64,000 bases of DNA from an uncultured Prevotellaceae bacterium. GTDB taxonomy: Bacteria > Bacteroidota > Bacteroidia > Bacteroidales > Bacteroidaceae. Positions 1-9,490 of this stretch are shown here, piece after piece; the stretch's first letter is position 1; every line of letters begins with the position of its first letter. Location: contig CAMWKZ010000007.1 of NCBI GenBank assembly GCA_947174945.1, positions 1 to 64,000 of the forward strand. Reading direction: 5' to 3'. The notes below the pieces were generated by a model. It was not told where the DNA came from. It saw only the letters and a program-made list of their open reading frames with translations, and made no database searches. Position numbers and translations under genes: made by a program.

Positions 1-520
1 CTATATCAGCTTTCTCATCTTCATATGAAACCAAATAGCCATCGCTATCATATAAAAACTGACGTTGCCAGCTTACCATAATAATATTATTTTGACTCAC
101 AAGCCGATAACCACAAAATTCTTTTGACACACAACCTTGAGCATTCAACAAAAAAGTTATATTATAGCTTCTATGATATTTATCCAAACAACTCTTAAAG
201 ATCTTTAATGTATCACCTATATAGGTGAAATCATAATAATAGGCATCAATTTCAGAGTAAGACTCTCTATTTGGTATATAATAACTTTCTTCTATCCGAG
301 ATAACCTGCCATAGGCATCATACTCTATGGAAGGATATTCATAATTGCCGTTTGTAAAAATACTGACTAACTTCTTCCTTTTGGGAACATTCTGCTTACT
401 TGGTTCAACACTATCGTCATCTCCACCACACGAAGCGACACCAAAACACATAACCAACCCAAGAAACATACAGATGTTGGTCTTCCAATTTAAACACAGA
501 GATTTTATTTGCTTTTTCAT
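1..520 (-). CDS. Partial lipoprotein with YD-like repeats
   Basis: The reading frame starts at 520 and runs off the left edge of the window without a stop, giving 173 visible residues. The N-terminus is a lipoprotein signal: a charged start, a hydrophobic stretch, and a lipobox FGVASC with Cys31 followed by GGDDD. An acidic run right after the lipidated Cys is usual for surface-exported lipoproteins in Bacteroidetes. The mature part has short YD-type motifs (YDAYGRLSRIEE, YDSDGYLVSYE) like those in DUF4595-type proteins, but the family is not certain. The gene is AT-rich like the AbiH remnant upstream, 31 bp away and on the same strand. Function unknown. Confidence 0.75.
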   Translation of the reverse strand, partial: MKKQIKSLCLNWKTNICMFLGLVMCFGVASCGGDDDSVEPSKQNVPKRKKLVSIFTNGNYEYPSIEYDAYGRLSRIEESYYIPNRESYSEIDAYYYDFTYIGDTLKIFKSCLDKYHRSYNITFLLNAQGCVSKEFCGYRLVSQNNIIMVSWQRQFLYDSDGYLVSYEDEKADI

Positions 521-551
521 AATTGTGAATTTTATAGTTAAAAAAATCGTT

Positions 552-1447
552 TTATTCCCATTTAAATATTTCATAGTTAGGTATACGGTTAGGCTGCGAA
601 CTGGCAGGTTTAACCAATACATGGACTTTTTTTTCATCACGTTCTGAATGCGCAGAAAAATACCACTTTGCATCTCGAGGGACAATCTTCAGTATTTCCC
701 CAAAGTACCGAAGGTCAATATCAGCAAGTGAATGGCCAAGCACCACCACGTGTGAAATACTTTCTCGCAGCCACAAAAAGAAAAGCCGATTTCTTTCTAT
801 TTGCTTATTTTTATCTTTTGCTAACGTGTTCATCACCGTTACTATTTTTTTCTCTAACACATCATCATCAAGTGTCTCATTATAATTCTCCATAGGTTTT
901 AAGGTATTAACTCTCCCACATCATCCGTACATCCATGTATATGGCAGATATGCCCTGATGGGATATTGTACACTTCCTCCAACACTTTCGTGTAGTTAAA
1001 AGTAAGATAATAGCTTTTGCCACTAAGCCGCATTTGGGGGCAGACAGCATCAATATCAATCTGTTTTGCCCATCTCTTAATCAACGGGCGCACCTTCTCG
1101 CACACATCAGTCACCTTCTTAACAACTTGTTCTCTTGCTATTTCGTATTTTGCATTTCCTAAAGCATCGTCAGGACTTTCATTGTAGTACTTATTAATAT
1201 TATCCAAGTCGTAAGAGCCCAGCGCATCTTCAAAATTGCTCCACAAAGACGCTTCCTCCTGGTTCAAATGCGGAAATATGATTTGCATATCTCTCACAAA
1301 CTGTTCTTCTTTCACATCTTCCCGCTTCAACCAACAACAAAAGTCCTTAAATCTTGAAGATATACCATGATGCAGGTCAAATCCATTGCCTATTATATAC
1401 AAGGTGTTTCCCTCATGCTCTTTTAGTTTAGGTAAAGTGCTATTCAT
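552..1447 (-). pseudogene. AbiH-family protein, frameshifted
   Basis: Two adjacent frames together look like one AbiH-type abortive-infection protein of about 295 residues. The upstream piece (1447 to 899, 182 aa) has the N-terminal motif LYIIGNGFDLHHG (residues 16-28) and the central LTFNYTKVLEEVY ... HIHG block. It stops just after HIHGCTDDVGELIP. The downstream piece (893 to 552, 113 aa), in another frame, has the C-terminal VVVLGHSLADIDLRYF block. The conserved stretch expected after HIHG (usually an I/V-x-GH motif) is missing at the junction, which suggests a small deletion as well as a shift. AbiH proteins are linked to phage abortive infection, though their mechanism is unsettled. The product is probably inactive. 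Restart translation from the second ATG is possible but would lack the N-terminal motif. Confidence 0.75.
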
Positions 1448-1519
1448 ACAATATAATTTTATGTCAAGAAGGCTCCCACCTCCTAACTATTTCACATAAA
1501 GATTACTTTGCTGATATAC

Positions 1520-1850
1520 AAAAAATAAGCGTGGGAGTTCTACCTGTTACTCGTCCCACGAATCGAGGCTCTGGCATCGCCCTAACAGTCAGAACGAGCA
1601 ACGCCGAAGCCCACGCCAGTATGCAATATATACGACAACAATAGCCAGTTGCCCATAAAGGCTAACCGCTAATGTTGGTACGAATATAACATACCCATGA
1701 GCGTCATTGTTGCTTTGTTTTTTGACTGTTAGTTTGGAACTGCCAGATTCCGATTCGTCAAGCACAAAGCGCAAGATAACGCTTTTTCCTATATATAGGT
1801 CCCCACTCCTTACGGTCCCACCCACAGGCAGGGCATCGGCATGAGAACGT
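1520..1850 (-). ncRNA. Structured RNA element, copy A
   Basis: A stretch without a convincing gene that has its own promoter and a terminator-like 3' end. A perfect Bacteroidetes promoter (1854-1885) points into it. The 3' domain is a multi-helix fold. The closing stem GCGTGGG/CCCACGC (1529-1535 with 1610-1616) is followed on the minus strand by a U-tract (1520-1525). A middle stem pairs 1546-1554 with 1594-1602, and an apical hairpin carries GGC...CATCGCC. Near the 5' end there is a palindrome CCTATATATAGG (1788-1799) and a hairpin AAAGCG/CGCTTT (1766-1771 with 1780-1785). Copy B at 44.8-45.1 kb keeps the same order of parts with different bases in the stems. Transcript of about 330 nt inferred; function unknown. 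Confidence 0.7.
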
Positions 1851-1853
1851 TTG

Positions 1854-1885
1854 CAAAGATAAGGATTATTTCTGAAATGACAAAA
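1854..1885 (-). promoter_or_regulatory. Promoter of structured RNA copy A
   Basis: On the minus strand TTTTG (1881-1885), then exactly 19 bp, then TATCTTTG (1854-1861). This matches the Bacteroidetes primary-sigma form TTTG-N19-TAnnTTTG. No credible gene begins downstream, which supports a non-coding transcript. Confidence 0.75.
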
Positions 1886-1935
1886 AACTAAAAGATAAAT
1901 AATAGAAATAGACGGGAGCTCCCGTCTATTTCTAA

Positions 1936-3744
1936 TTAGTCTTGGCTGAAGTCATGTACCATCTTGCGGTACATATCGTACATACGACGACGAGAGATAT
2001 AGCCCTTCAGGTGATATTCGGAATCGAGCACGGGCAGCCAATCAGCCTGTGTGCGCTCAAAGGTTTTCATAACCTCCGTCATGGGAGTCTGGTCGTTCAG
2101 CACGGCAGCAGGGTCAACCATCAGCTGGTGAGCCTTGAAATGGTGATACAACTCGGTGCGGAACACGACATGACGGATTTTCAAGATGTTGATTTCGCCC
2201 AACAACGTGCCTGCGGCATCGGTTACGGGCAGTACGTTGTTGCGCGAGCGACTGATTTTATGCACCATCTGGCCTAACTCCATATCTGGGGCTACCCCCT
2301 GATAGTCGCGGTCAATCACAGAGTCAAGGCTCATCAGCGTCAGCACGGCATGGTCGGTATGGTGGGTAACGAGCTTACCCTGTCGGGCCAGTCGCATACC
2401 ATAGATGCTATGGGGTTCAAAGACGATAATGGTGAGATAGGCCGATACGGACACTATCATAAGGGGCATGAACAGGTTGTAGCCGCTGGTTATCTCAGCT
2501 ATCAAGAAGATGCCCGTCAGCGGAGCGTGCATCACTCCCGACATCACACCAGCCATACCCAGTAGGGAGAAATTCTTCTCAGGCACATAGACACCAATCT
2601 GATGGATGTTCCACAGACGTGCAAACAGGAATCCCGTAAAACAGCCGATGAACAGCGAGGGGGCAAACGTTCCACCACAGCCGCCTCCACCATTGGTGGC
2701 CGAGGTGGCAAACACCTTGGTCAGCAACACCAGTGCTATATATATAATAAGGTATTCAGAATGCCCATAGAACAGCGAACCCGATAGGACTTGGTTCCAG
2801 TCAGCTTCCGTCCGTCCATTCAGCAGCAGATTGATAGCATGGTAGCCCTCACCATAGAGCGAGGGAAACAAGAAGATAAGCGTGCTAAGAATGATACCAC
2901 CAATAAGGAGCTTCACATAAGGTTTGTCCTTAAAACGGCCAAACACATCCTCGCAGACATTCATAGCACGAATGAAATAAAGACTTACCAGTCCGCACAA
3001 AATACCCAGCAGGATAGAGGCCGGCACGCGCTCTACCGTCCAGTCGCTATCCAGATGGAACGAGAACAGCACGGCATTGTCGCTAAAAATATAGGTAAAG
3101 CAGGTAGCCGTAACACAACTAACCAAAATGGGCAACAGCGAGGCCATCGTCAGGTCAATCATCAGCACCTCAAGCGTAAATACCAGTCCTGCGATAGGAG
3201 CCTTGAAGATGCCCGCAATAGCACCCGCTGCACCACAGCCCACCAGCGTCATCAGTGTCTTGTTATCCAGTTTAAACAACTGCCCCAAATTAGAGCCGAT
3301 GGCCGAACCCGTCAACACAATAGGAGCCTCAGCACCCACCGAACCACCAAAGCCGATGGTGATAGCCGATGCAATAACACTCGACCACGTATTGTGCGGT
3401 TTCAGGCGTGAACGGTTCGACGAAATGGCATACAGGATGCGCGTAATGCCGTGCGAGATATTGTCCTTGACCACATAGCGCACAAACAGGGAGGTCAGGT
3501 AAATACCAATAACGGGGTAGACCAGATAAAGCCAGTTGTAAGAATCAGCGACAAAACGCCCCGTCAGCAGCGCCACTATTTGGTTAATCAACCCATGCAA
3601 CACGAAGGCAGCCACAGCTGACAGCAGTCCCACCAGAAACGCCAAGATAAGCAGAAGCGTCTTTTCGCTCACATGCTCCGTCCGCCACTGATGCAGCCGC
3701 TGCTGCCATGTCTGTTGCATTACTTCCGTTGGTTGATTCTCCAT
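1936..3744 (-). CDS. ClC-family chloride channel/antiporter with CBS domains
   Basis: A 602-aa membrane protein of the ClC family, which moves Cl- through the inner membrane, often in exchange for H+. Family signatures are visible: GSVGAEAP at residues 134-141 (equivalent to GREGP, with the gating Glu kept), GIFKAPIAGLVFTLE near residue 180, GGGGCGGTFAPSLFIG near residue 355, and GVMHAPLTGIFLIAE near residue 400. About ten hydrophobic segments fill residues 30-440. The last 150 residues form two CBS modules, typical of regulated ClC proteins. The start at 3744 lies 7 bp downstream of the asd stop, so the two genes are probably co-transcribed. Whether it is a channel or an exchanger cannot be told from the sequence. 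Confidence 0.93.
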   Translation of the reverse strand: MENQPTEVMQQTWQQRLHQWRTEHVSEKTLLLILAFLVGLLSAVAAFVLHGLINQIVALLTGRFVADSYNWLYLVYPVIGIYLTSLFVRYVVKDNISHGITRILYAISSNRSRLKPHNTWSSVIASAITIGFGGSVGAEAPIVLTGSAIGSNLGQLFKLDNKTLMTLVGCGAAGAIAGIFKAPIAGLVFTLEVLMIDLTMASLLPILVSCVTATCFTYIFSDNAVLFSFHLDSDWTVERVPASILLGILCGLVSLYFIRAMNVCEDVFGRFKDKPYVKLLIGGIILSTLIFLFPSLYGEGYHAINLLLNGRTEADWNQVLSGSLFYGHSEYLIIYIALVLLTKVFATSATNGGGGCGGTFAPSLFIGCFTGFLFARLWNIHQIGVYVPEKNFSLLGMAGVMSGVMHAPLTGIFLIAEITSGYNLFMPLMIVSVSAYLTIIVFEPHSIYGMRLARQGKLVTHHTDHAVLTLMSLDSVIDRDYQGVAPDMELGQMVHKISRSRNNVLPVTDAAGTLLGEINILKIRHVVFRTELYHHFKAHQLMVDPAAVLNDQTPMTEVMKTFERTQADWLPVLDSEYHLKGYISRRRMYDMYRKMVHDFSQD

Positions 3745-3751
3745 GAATAGC

Positions 3752-4765
3752 TTACCTAACGTTGCCTACCTTGACCAGATATTCGCCAATCTGCACGGCA
3801 TTGAGGGCAGCACCCTTGCGAATCTGGTCGCCAGAGAGCCAGAAGGTCAGACCATTCTCATCGGAAAGGTCTTTGCGGACGCGACCTACGAACACATCAT
3901 CCTTACCAGCCGTTTCAAGCGGCATGGGATAGGTCAGCGTTGAAGGGTCATCAACCAGCGTACAACCCGGAGCTGCAGCAATAGCCTTCTGAGCCTCCTC
4001 TACACTGATGGGGCGCTCGGTTTCAATCCACACACTCTCAGAATGAGAACGCAACGAACTGACACGGACACACATAGCTGAGCACTTAGCATCGGTGTGC
4101 ATAATCTTCCGCGTCTCGTTATACATCTTCATCTCCTCCTTGGTATAGCCATTGGGCTGGAACACATCAATCTGAGGAATAACGTTATAGGCCAACTGAT
4201 GGGGGAACTTCTTAACGGTCTTCACTTCTCCTTCCTCTATCATTTCCTTGTACTGCTGCTGCAACTCAGCCATAGCAGCGGCACCAGCACCTGAGGCACT
4301 CTGATAGCTGCTGACGTGAATACGCTTGATGTGACTGATATTCTCCAGCGGTTGAAGCACCACCACCATCATAATCGTCGTACAGTTGGGATTGGCAATG
4401 ATACCACGGTGGCGCGTCAAAGCATCCTCGGCATTGCACTCAGGAACAACCAAAGGCACATCGTCATCCATACGGAAAGCAGAACTGTTGTCAATCATCA
4501 CAGCACCATACTTGGTAATGGTCTCAGCAAACTCCTTCGACGTGCCTGCACCTGCAGAGGTGAAAGCGATGTCAATATCCTTGAAGTCGTCGTTGTGCTG
4601 GAGCAGTTTTACCGTCAGTTCCTTACCACGAAAAGTATATTTCGTACCGGCACTACGCTCTGAGCCAAACAACACCAATTCATCCATAGGGAAATTTCTC
4701 TCGTCAAGCAGTCGCAGGAACTCCTGACCTACGGCGCCCGAGGCACCAACAATTGCTACTTTCAT
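3752..4765 (-). CDS. asd: Aspartate-semialdehyde dehydrogenase
   Basis: A 337-aa enzyme reducing aspartyl phosphate to aspartate semialdehyde, the branch point to lysine/diaminopimelate, threonine and methionine. The N-terminal NADP-binding motif [18 protein letters not shown] is intact, the catalytic Cys sits in [11 protein letters not shown], and [16 protein letters not shown] is a typical substrate-domain block. Length is normal for the family. A TATCTTTG -7 element lies at 4815-4822, about 50 bp upstream, back to back with the promoter of the antiporter operon. It heads a probable two-gene unit with the ClC gene. Confidence 0.96.
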   Translation of the reverse strand: MKVAIVGASGAVGQEFLRLLDERNFPMDELVLFGSERSAGTKYTFRGKELTVKLLQHNDDFKDIDIAFTSAGAGTSKEFAETITKYGAVMIDNSSAFRMDDDVPLVVPECNAEDALTRHRGIIANPNCTTIMMVVVLQPLENISHIKRIHVSSYQSASGAGAAAMAELQQQYKEMIEEGEVKTVKKFPHQLAYNVIPQIDVFQPNGYTKEEMKMYNETRKIMHTDAKCSAMCVRVSSLRSHSESVWIETERPISVEEAQKAIAAAPGCTLVDDPSTLTYPMPLETAGKDDVFVGRVRKDLSDENGLTFWLSGDQIRKGAALNAVQIGEYLVKVGNVR

Positions 4766-4866
4766 AAGCTTTAGTATTTATTTACAATCAGACAATTTAC
4801 CTTTTATTCGGCTGCAAAGATAGAAAATAATCTGGAATTATTAATTATGAATTATAAATTATTTAG

Positions 4867-4874
4867 TACCTTTG
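4867..4874 (+). promoter_or_regulatory. -7 element of the antiporter operon
   Basis: TACCTTTG, a perfect TAnnTTTG. It lies inside the longest possible ORF that begins at 4847, so translation must start further down, at 4883 or 4892. No clear -33 element is visible. Confidence 0.6.
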
Positions 4875-4891
4875 CATCTGAAATGTTGAAC

Positions 4892-7012
4892 ATGACATCC
4901 TATTTCCCCATAACAAGCCCGACGTTGATATTCTTTGTCGTGCTGCTGATTATCCTGTTTGCCCCGATTATTATGGGCAAGCTACGCATTCCGCACATCA
5001 TCGGCATGGTACTGGCAGGTGTACTGATTGGCGAGCACGGGCTAAATATCCTAACACGCGACTCATCGTTTGAACTATTCGGCAAGGTTGGCTTGCTGTA
5101 TATCATGTTTTTGGCTGGTCTGGAGATGGACTTGGAGAGCGTGAAGAAGAACTCACGGCGTTTCCTCATCTTCGGATTACTAACGTGTATGGTACCGCTG
5201 CTGCTGACCTATGGCATGGCCATGTGGCTGTTAGGCTATTCGTCGACGGCCTCATTCCTGTTAGGGTGCATCATGGCTTCCAACACGCTGATTGCCTACC
5301 CCATCATTAGCCGTTATGGTCTGCAGCGTGATTCCAGTGTCATGCTCAGCGTAGGGTCGTCAATGCTGTCGCTGTTTATGGCTCTTTTGATGTTGGCAGC
5401 TTTGGCAGCTTCCTATGGCGAGGATGTTGGCATTGGGTTTTGGTTGCTTTTTCTGCTCAAGTTCATTGTATTCTGTGTAGGTTGTGTCTGGCTGCTCCCC
5501 AAAGTGACACGCTATTTTCTGCACCGCTACAGTGATGCGGTGATGCAGTTTATTTATGTATTGTCAGTTCTTTTCCTGTCAGCAGCATGTTCCGAGGCTA
5601 TCGGTGTGGAAGGTATTGTGGGCGCTTTTATCTCTGGTCTTATCCTCAACAGGTATATCCCTCATGTGTCGCCGCTCATGAACCGCATTGAGTTCATCGG
5701 CAACGCCCTGTTTATTCCCTATTTCCTGATAGGTGTCGGTATGCTTATCAATGTAGGTTCGCTATTTGAAGGGCCGCGTATGTTCTGGGTGGTAGCACTG
5801 ACAGCCTTCTTCGGCACCTTTGGCAAAGCCTTGGCAGCCTACCTGTCAAGCCTGCTGTTCCGTATGCCACAATCGGCAGGCAATATGATGTTTGGTCTGA
5901 CGTGTGCCCATGCCGCTGGAGCCATTGCTATGGTAATGGTAGGAATGCAGTTAGAGGTAAGCCCCGGGGTCTATCTGGTCAACAATGAGATATTGAACGG
6001 TGTGGTTATCATGATTCTCATTACCTGCATCATTAGTACACTCATGACGGAACACGCCTCGAAGCAGATTATATTAAGAGGTGAACGGATTGCGGTAAAT
6101 AGTGAGAAACATCAGGCTGACGACGAGAAGATACTGCTGTGCGTAAAATATCCTGAGATAGCACCGCAGCTATTGGAACTGGCCATCATGATGCGCAACC
6201 AAAAGCTGAACCGTGGCATCGTGGCCTTGAATGTAGTCTATGACGACAATTCATCTGCCGCCAACCGCGAACAGGGACTGCGACTGTTGGAAACCTTACA
6301 GCAGCGAGCCAGTTCGGTGGATGTCAGGATGCAGACACAAGTACGTCTGGCCACCAATATCGCCAACGGCATCAAACATGCCTTCCGCGAATATAGTGCG
6401 TCGGAGATTATTATGGGGATGCACGTCCATACAGAGGTGAATCCCAAGTTCTGGGGTGACTTTATACAAAGTCTCTACAACGGACTGAACCGTCAGATTG
6501 TGCTGACACGCTTTGTACAGCCATTGAATACGCTACGCAGGATTCAGGTGGTCGTGCCCTCAAGAGCTGAGTTTGAGCCTGGGTTCTACCGCTGGCTGGA
6601 ACGTTTGGCGCGCATGGCTGGCAATCTGGACTGCCGCATCCAGTTTCACGGACGTGAAGAGTCGCTAGCACTCATCCGTGAATACATCAACAACCGCCAC
6701 TCCAGCGTCAGGGCCGAATATACATTCATGGCACACTGGAACGAGCTGCCACGACTGGCCGAACAGGTCAGTGAAGACCACATGTTCGTAGTCATCACAG
6801 CCCGTAAGGGTACTATCTCGTACAAGAATGCGCTGGACCGACTGCCCAACGAACTCATGCAGCACTTTGCCGGCAAGAATCTCATGATTATCTTCCCCGA
6901 CCAGTATGGTACGCAGAAAGAGGAGAGCATGACGTTTACAACGGCACAGCACCAAGAGGAAGACAGTATTTACGACACTATCCTGCAATGGATTAACAAG
7001 CATAAGAAATGA
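4892..7012 (+). CDS. Kef-type (CPA2) cation:proton antiporter with Usp-like tail
   Basis: About 706 aa. Residues 1-400 are a 12-13 segment CPA2 exchanger core ([28 protein letters not shown] near the start, then [17 protein letters not shown]). Residues 410-706 form a soluble part resembling universal-stress-protein domains. Such proteins exchange Na+ or K+ for H+ across the inner membrane. The ATG at 4847 lies upstream of the -7 box, so the start is taken as 4892; 4883 is the alternative. It is the first gene of a three-gene unit: its stop overlaps the start of the ABC ATPase by an ATGA. Ion specificity cannot be inferred. Confidence 0.9.
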   Translation: MTSYFPITSPTLIFFVVLLIILFAPIIMGKLRIPHIIGMVLAGVLIGEHGLNILTRDSSFELFGKVGLLYIMFLAGLEMDLESVKKNSRRFLIFGLLTCMVPLLLTYGMAMWLLGYSSTASFLLGCIMASNTLIAYPIISRYGLQRDSSVMLSVGSSMLSLFMALLMLAALAASYGEDVGIGFWLLFLLKFIVFCVGCVWLLPKVTRYFLHRYSDAVMQFIYVLSVLFLSAACSEAIGVEGIVGAFISGLILNRYIPHVSPLMNRIEFIGNALFIPYFLIGVGMLINVGSLFEGPRMFWVVALTAFFGTFGKALAAYLSSLLFRMPQSAGNMMFGLTCAHAAGAIAMVMVGMQLEVSPGVYLVNNEILNGVVIMILITCIISTLMTEHASKQIILRGERIAVNSEKHQADDEKILLCVKYPEIAPQLLELAIMMRNQKLNRGIVALNVVYDDNSSAANREQGLRLLETLQQRASSVDVRMQTQVRLATNIANGIKHAFREYSASEIIMGMHVHTEVNPKFWGDFIQSLYNGLNRQIVLTRFVQPLNTLRRIQVVVPSRAEFEPGFYRWLERLARMAGNLDCRIQFHGREESLALIREYINNRHSSVRAEYTFMAHWNELPRLAEQVSEDHMFVVITARKGTISYKNALDRLPNELMQHFAGKNLMIIFPDQYGTQKEESMTFTTAQHQEEDSIYDTILQWINKHKK

Positions 7013-7659
7013 TAGAGATAAAAGATATCAAGAAGAGCTTTGGCTCACTGGAGGTGCTGAAAGGCATCGACCTCACCATCGGCAAAGGCGAAGTGGTTAG
7101 CATAGTCGGCCCAAGTGGTGCGGGCAAGACCACTCTGCTGCAGATTATCGGTACACTGGACCGTCCTGACTCGGGGTCTGTCATCGTTGACGGCATCGAC
7201 ACCACTCAATTGACACAGAAACGGCTCTCCGACTTCCGCAACCAGCATATCGGCTTTGTATTCCAGTTTCACCAGCTGTTGCCCGAGTTTACGGCTCTGG
7301 AGAATATCATGATACCTGCCTACATAGCAGGCACCTCTACCAAGGATGCCCGCAAGCGGGCAGAAGAGTTACTACGATTCATGGGACTGAGTGACCGTAG
7401 CCACCACAAGCCCAACGAACTGTCGGGTGGTGAGAAACAGCGCGTAGCTGTTGCCCGCGCACTGGTTAACACTCCTGCTGTCATTCTGGCCGACGAACCG
7501 AGTGGCTCACTGGATTCACAAAACAAGACCGAACTGCATCAGTTGTTCTTCGACCTGCGCGACCAGTTCGGACAGACCTTTGTCATTGTTACTCACGACG
7601 AACAACTGGCCAGCATTACCGACCGCACTATTCACCTTAAAGACGGACTGATTGTATGA
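7009..7659 (+). CDS. LolD/MacB-type ABC transporter ATPase
   Basis: A 216-aa ABC ATPase. Walker A is GPSGAGKTT (about residues 35-43), the signature is [15 protein letters not shown], Walker B is [13 protein letters not shown], and the switch His is in [11 protein letters not shown]. The pattern and length fit the LolD/FtsE/MacB group, which works with FtsX-like permeases. In LolCDE it powers release of outer-membrane lipoproteins from the inner membrane. No permease gene is adjacent: the gene is joined by 4-bp ATGA overlaps to the antiporter before it and the S1 protein after it. The partner must lie elsewhere, so the name LolD is likely but not proven. Confidence 0.88.
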   Translation: MIEIKDIKKSFGSLEVLKGIDLTIGKGEVVSIVGPSGAGKTTLLQIIGTLDRPDSGSVIVDGIDTTQLTQKRLSDFRNQHIGFVFQFHQLLPEFTALENIMIPAYIAGTSTKDARKRAEELLRFMGLSDRSHHKPNELSGGEKQRVAVARALVNTPAVILADEPSGSLDSQNKTELHQLFFDLRDQFGQTFVIVTHDEQLASITDRTIHLKDGLIV

Positions 7660-8486
7660 TTAAACTTGGCGATTATAATACCCTGAAAATAATAAAGAGC
7701 GTTGACTTCGGACTTTATCTGGACGGAGGCGATGCTGGTGAAATACTGCTCCCTACCCGATACGTGCCTCAAAATGCCAAAGTGGGTGATGAACTGGAGG
7801 TGTTTATCTATCTTGACCAAGACGAGAAGCTCATTGCCACTACGCTGCATCCTTTGGCCAAGGTTGGCGACATCACCTATCTGGAGGTGGCATGGGTAAA
7901 CGAATACGGTGCTTTCCTGAACTGGGGATTGATGAAAGACCTGTTCTGCCCATTCCGAGAGCAGAAGATGCGAATGCAGAAGGGGCAGCACTACATTGTA
8001 TATATAAAAGAAGACGAAGAAACTCATCGATTACTGGCAACGGCTAAGATTGATAAGTATCTGTCTGCCGAGCGACCTCCCTATAAACATGGTGACGCTG
8101 TGGATATTCTGATATGGCAGAAGACTGACTTAGGCTTTAAGGCAGTGGTCGACAACCAATACCAAGGGCAACTCTATGAAGACCAGATTTTCCAGTCCTT
8201 GCATACGGGTGACCGTCTGACGGCCTACGTTGACCATATTCGTCAGGACAACAAGATAGACATCACCCTGCAACCAACAGGTAGACGACAGACCGAAGAG
8301 TTTTCTGAGGTATTGCTACGCTATCTGCAAGAAAATGGTGGCCACTGCGACTTGGGCGACAAAAGTCCGTCGGAACTGATTGCCGACCGTTTCAAGGTAT
8401 CGAAAAAGGTGTATAAAAAAGCAGTCGGCGACTTGTACCGTCGCCGACTGATAACTATCTCCAACAATGGGATAGACCTTGTTTAG
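7656..8486 (+). CDS. CvfB/YitL-type S1 RNA-binding protein
   Basis: A 276-aa soluble protein resembling the CvfB family, with S1-like OB folds followed by a winged-helix C-terminus. The first fold is recognisable from [20 protein letters not shown], and a second S1-like block contains [15 protein letters not shown]. The tail ([20 protein letters not shown]) looks like a small winged helix. Family members bind RNA and affect virulence-factor expression in Staphylococcus; the role here is unknown. The start is coupled to the ATPase gene by ATGA. Its stop overlaps by 3 bp the stop of the convergent outer-membrane gene at 8483. Confidence 0.85.
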   Translation: MIKLGDYNTLKIIKSVDFGLYLDGGDAGEILLPTRYVPQNAKVGDELEVFIYLDQDEKLIATTLHPLAKVGDITYLEVAWVNEYGAFLNWGLMKDLFCPFREQKMRMQKGQHYIVYIKEDEETHRLLATAKIDKYLSAERPPYKHGDAVDILIWQKTDLGFKAVVDNQYQGQLYEDQIFQSLHTGDRLTAYVDHIRQDNKIDITLQPTGRRQTEEFSEVLLRYLQENGGHCDLGDKSPSELIADRFKVSKKVYKKAVGDLYRRRLITISNNGIDLV

Positions 8487-9367
8487 AGAATACGTCCTAC
8501 CAAACGGAAACTCAGCACTGGATAAACGGAGATGTCAGAAATAACCTTGATGACATCGCCACCGTCGCCACCGGCATTCTCTGCCTTCAACTCACGCTCA
8601 CCGCTGGCATCAGTTACCATCACCTTTGGAGTGCCCCAGAACTGAACGCCTAAGTCAAACTGGCAACCAATACGCTTCTTGGGAACGGCACGGCCAAAGC
8701 CCAGTCCTAAGTAGGGACGGAAACTATTTACCTTGATGCTAGCATCCATATTACCCTGACCATCAGGTGCGATGAAGTAATCACCCAGCTCGGCACCAAT
8801 TTTCTTCAAGCCATACTGCTCCACAAAAGGTCTGGCCATAGGATTCTCCATAGCAGCATTCCAACGAGAGACAGACAGCAAAGCACCATTCTTCTTATTA
8901 TAAACATCAATCACCTTTTCTGAGCCGAAATAAGCACCCACCGTTACACGGAAGCTGCTGGCTTTCGGGAAAGGATATACGTCAAACAACACATGACCGC
9001 CACCCAGCTTTGCTTCTCCCTGTACGTCCAACTGCTCAGGAATGTTTGCAGGAATCTGCTGGTTATCGGGCAACAATTTATTGAGTTCTGTAATATGTCC
9101 TGAATACTGGCCAATCGTAGCATTAGCTCCCTCAACACCCAAGTCCAAGTCCGTATTCACCTTGATATTTGGGAAAATGTCTACACCGGCACGAACACCA
9201 ACATACGGTGTAATGACCGTAGCAGCATCAATGGTGATACCCGTTGTACCAACGCCTACACCAACGCCTACGCGGTTAAAGATGCCATAATCTTTTGTTT
9301 CCAACTGGGCTGAAGCCTGACCTAAACCGATAAAAGCTACTGCACAAACTAAAAATAATTTCTTCAC
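8483..9367 (-). CDS. Outer-membrane beta-barrel protein (paralogue 1)
   Basis: A 294-aa secreted protein with a signal peptide ending at GQASAQ. The mature part is rich in alternating Gly/aromatic segments, has GVGVGTTGITIDAAT near its start, and ends in Phe-Arg-Leu-rich strands, which suits an outer-membrane beta barrel. It is clearly related to the protein encoded at 15339-16349: both share a GTTGI.IDAA block, a central DVYP(F/L) block, and a SF(R/K)PYLG(L/V)G block near the C-terminus. Length and central insertions differ. A TATATTTG -7 element lies at 9406-9413. Function is unknown. Confidence 0.8.
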   Translation of the reverse strand: MKKLFLVCAVAFIGLGQASAQLETKDYGIFNRVGVGVGVGTTGITIDAATVITPYVGVRAGVDIFPNIKVNTDLDLGVEGANATIGQYSGHITELNKLLPDNQQIPANIPEQLDVQGEAKLGGGHVLFDVYPFPKASSFRVTVGAYFGSEKVIDVYNKKNGALLSVSRWNAAMENPMARPFVEQYGLKKIGAELGDYFIAPDGQGNMDASIKVNSFRPYLGLGFGRAVPKKRIGCQFDLGVQFWGTPKVMVTDASGERELKAENAGGDGGDVIKVISDISVYPVLSFRLVGRIL

Positions 9368-9414
9368 ACTTGATTGATATTAGTTATATAATGATTAGAT
9401 AGGTGCAAATATAA

Positions 9415-9463
9415 GCAAAAAAACAATATGTTCCAAACTTTCAAAAGAAAATTTGGAACATAT
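9415..9463 (-). terminator. Terminator downstream of asnS
   Basis: A perfect 12-bp inverted repeat ATATGTTCCAAA/TTTGGAACATAT (9426-9437 with 9452-9463) followed on the minus strand by a run of seven T. It separates asnS from the promoter of the outer-membrane protein gene. Confidence 0.8.
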
Positions 9464-9490
9464 CTTGTTATTTCCCTGTCAAGCCCGTGC

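Noticed and set aside
1589..1825. 78-aa open frame as a protein gene
   Set aside because: It lies inside RNA copy A; the copy B frame is broken by a stop further upstream, and the conserved parts are stems and promoter rather than the frame.
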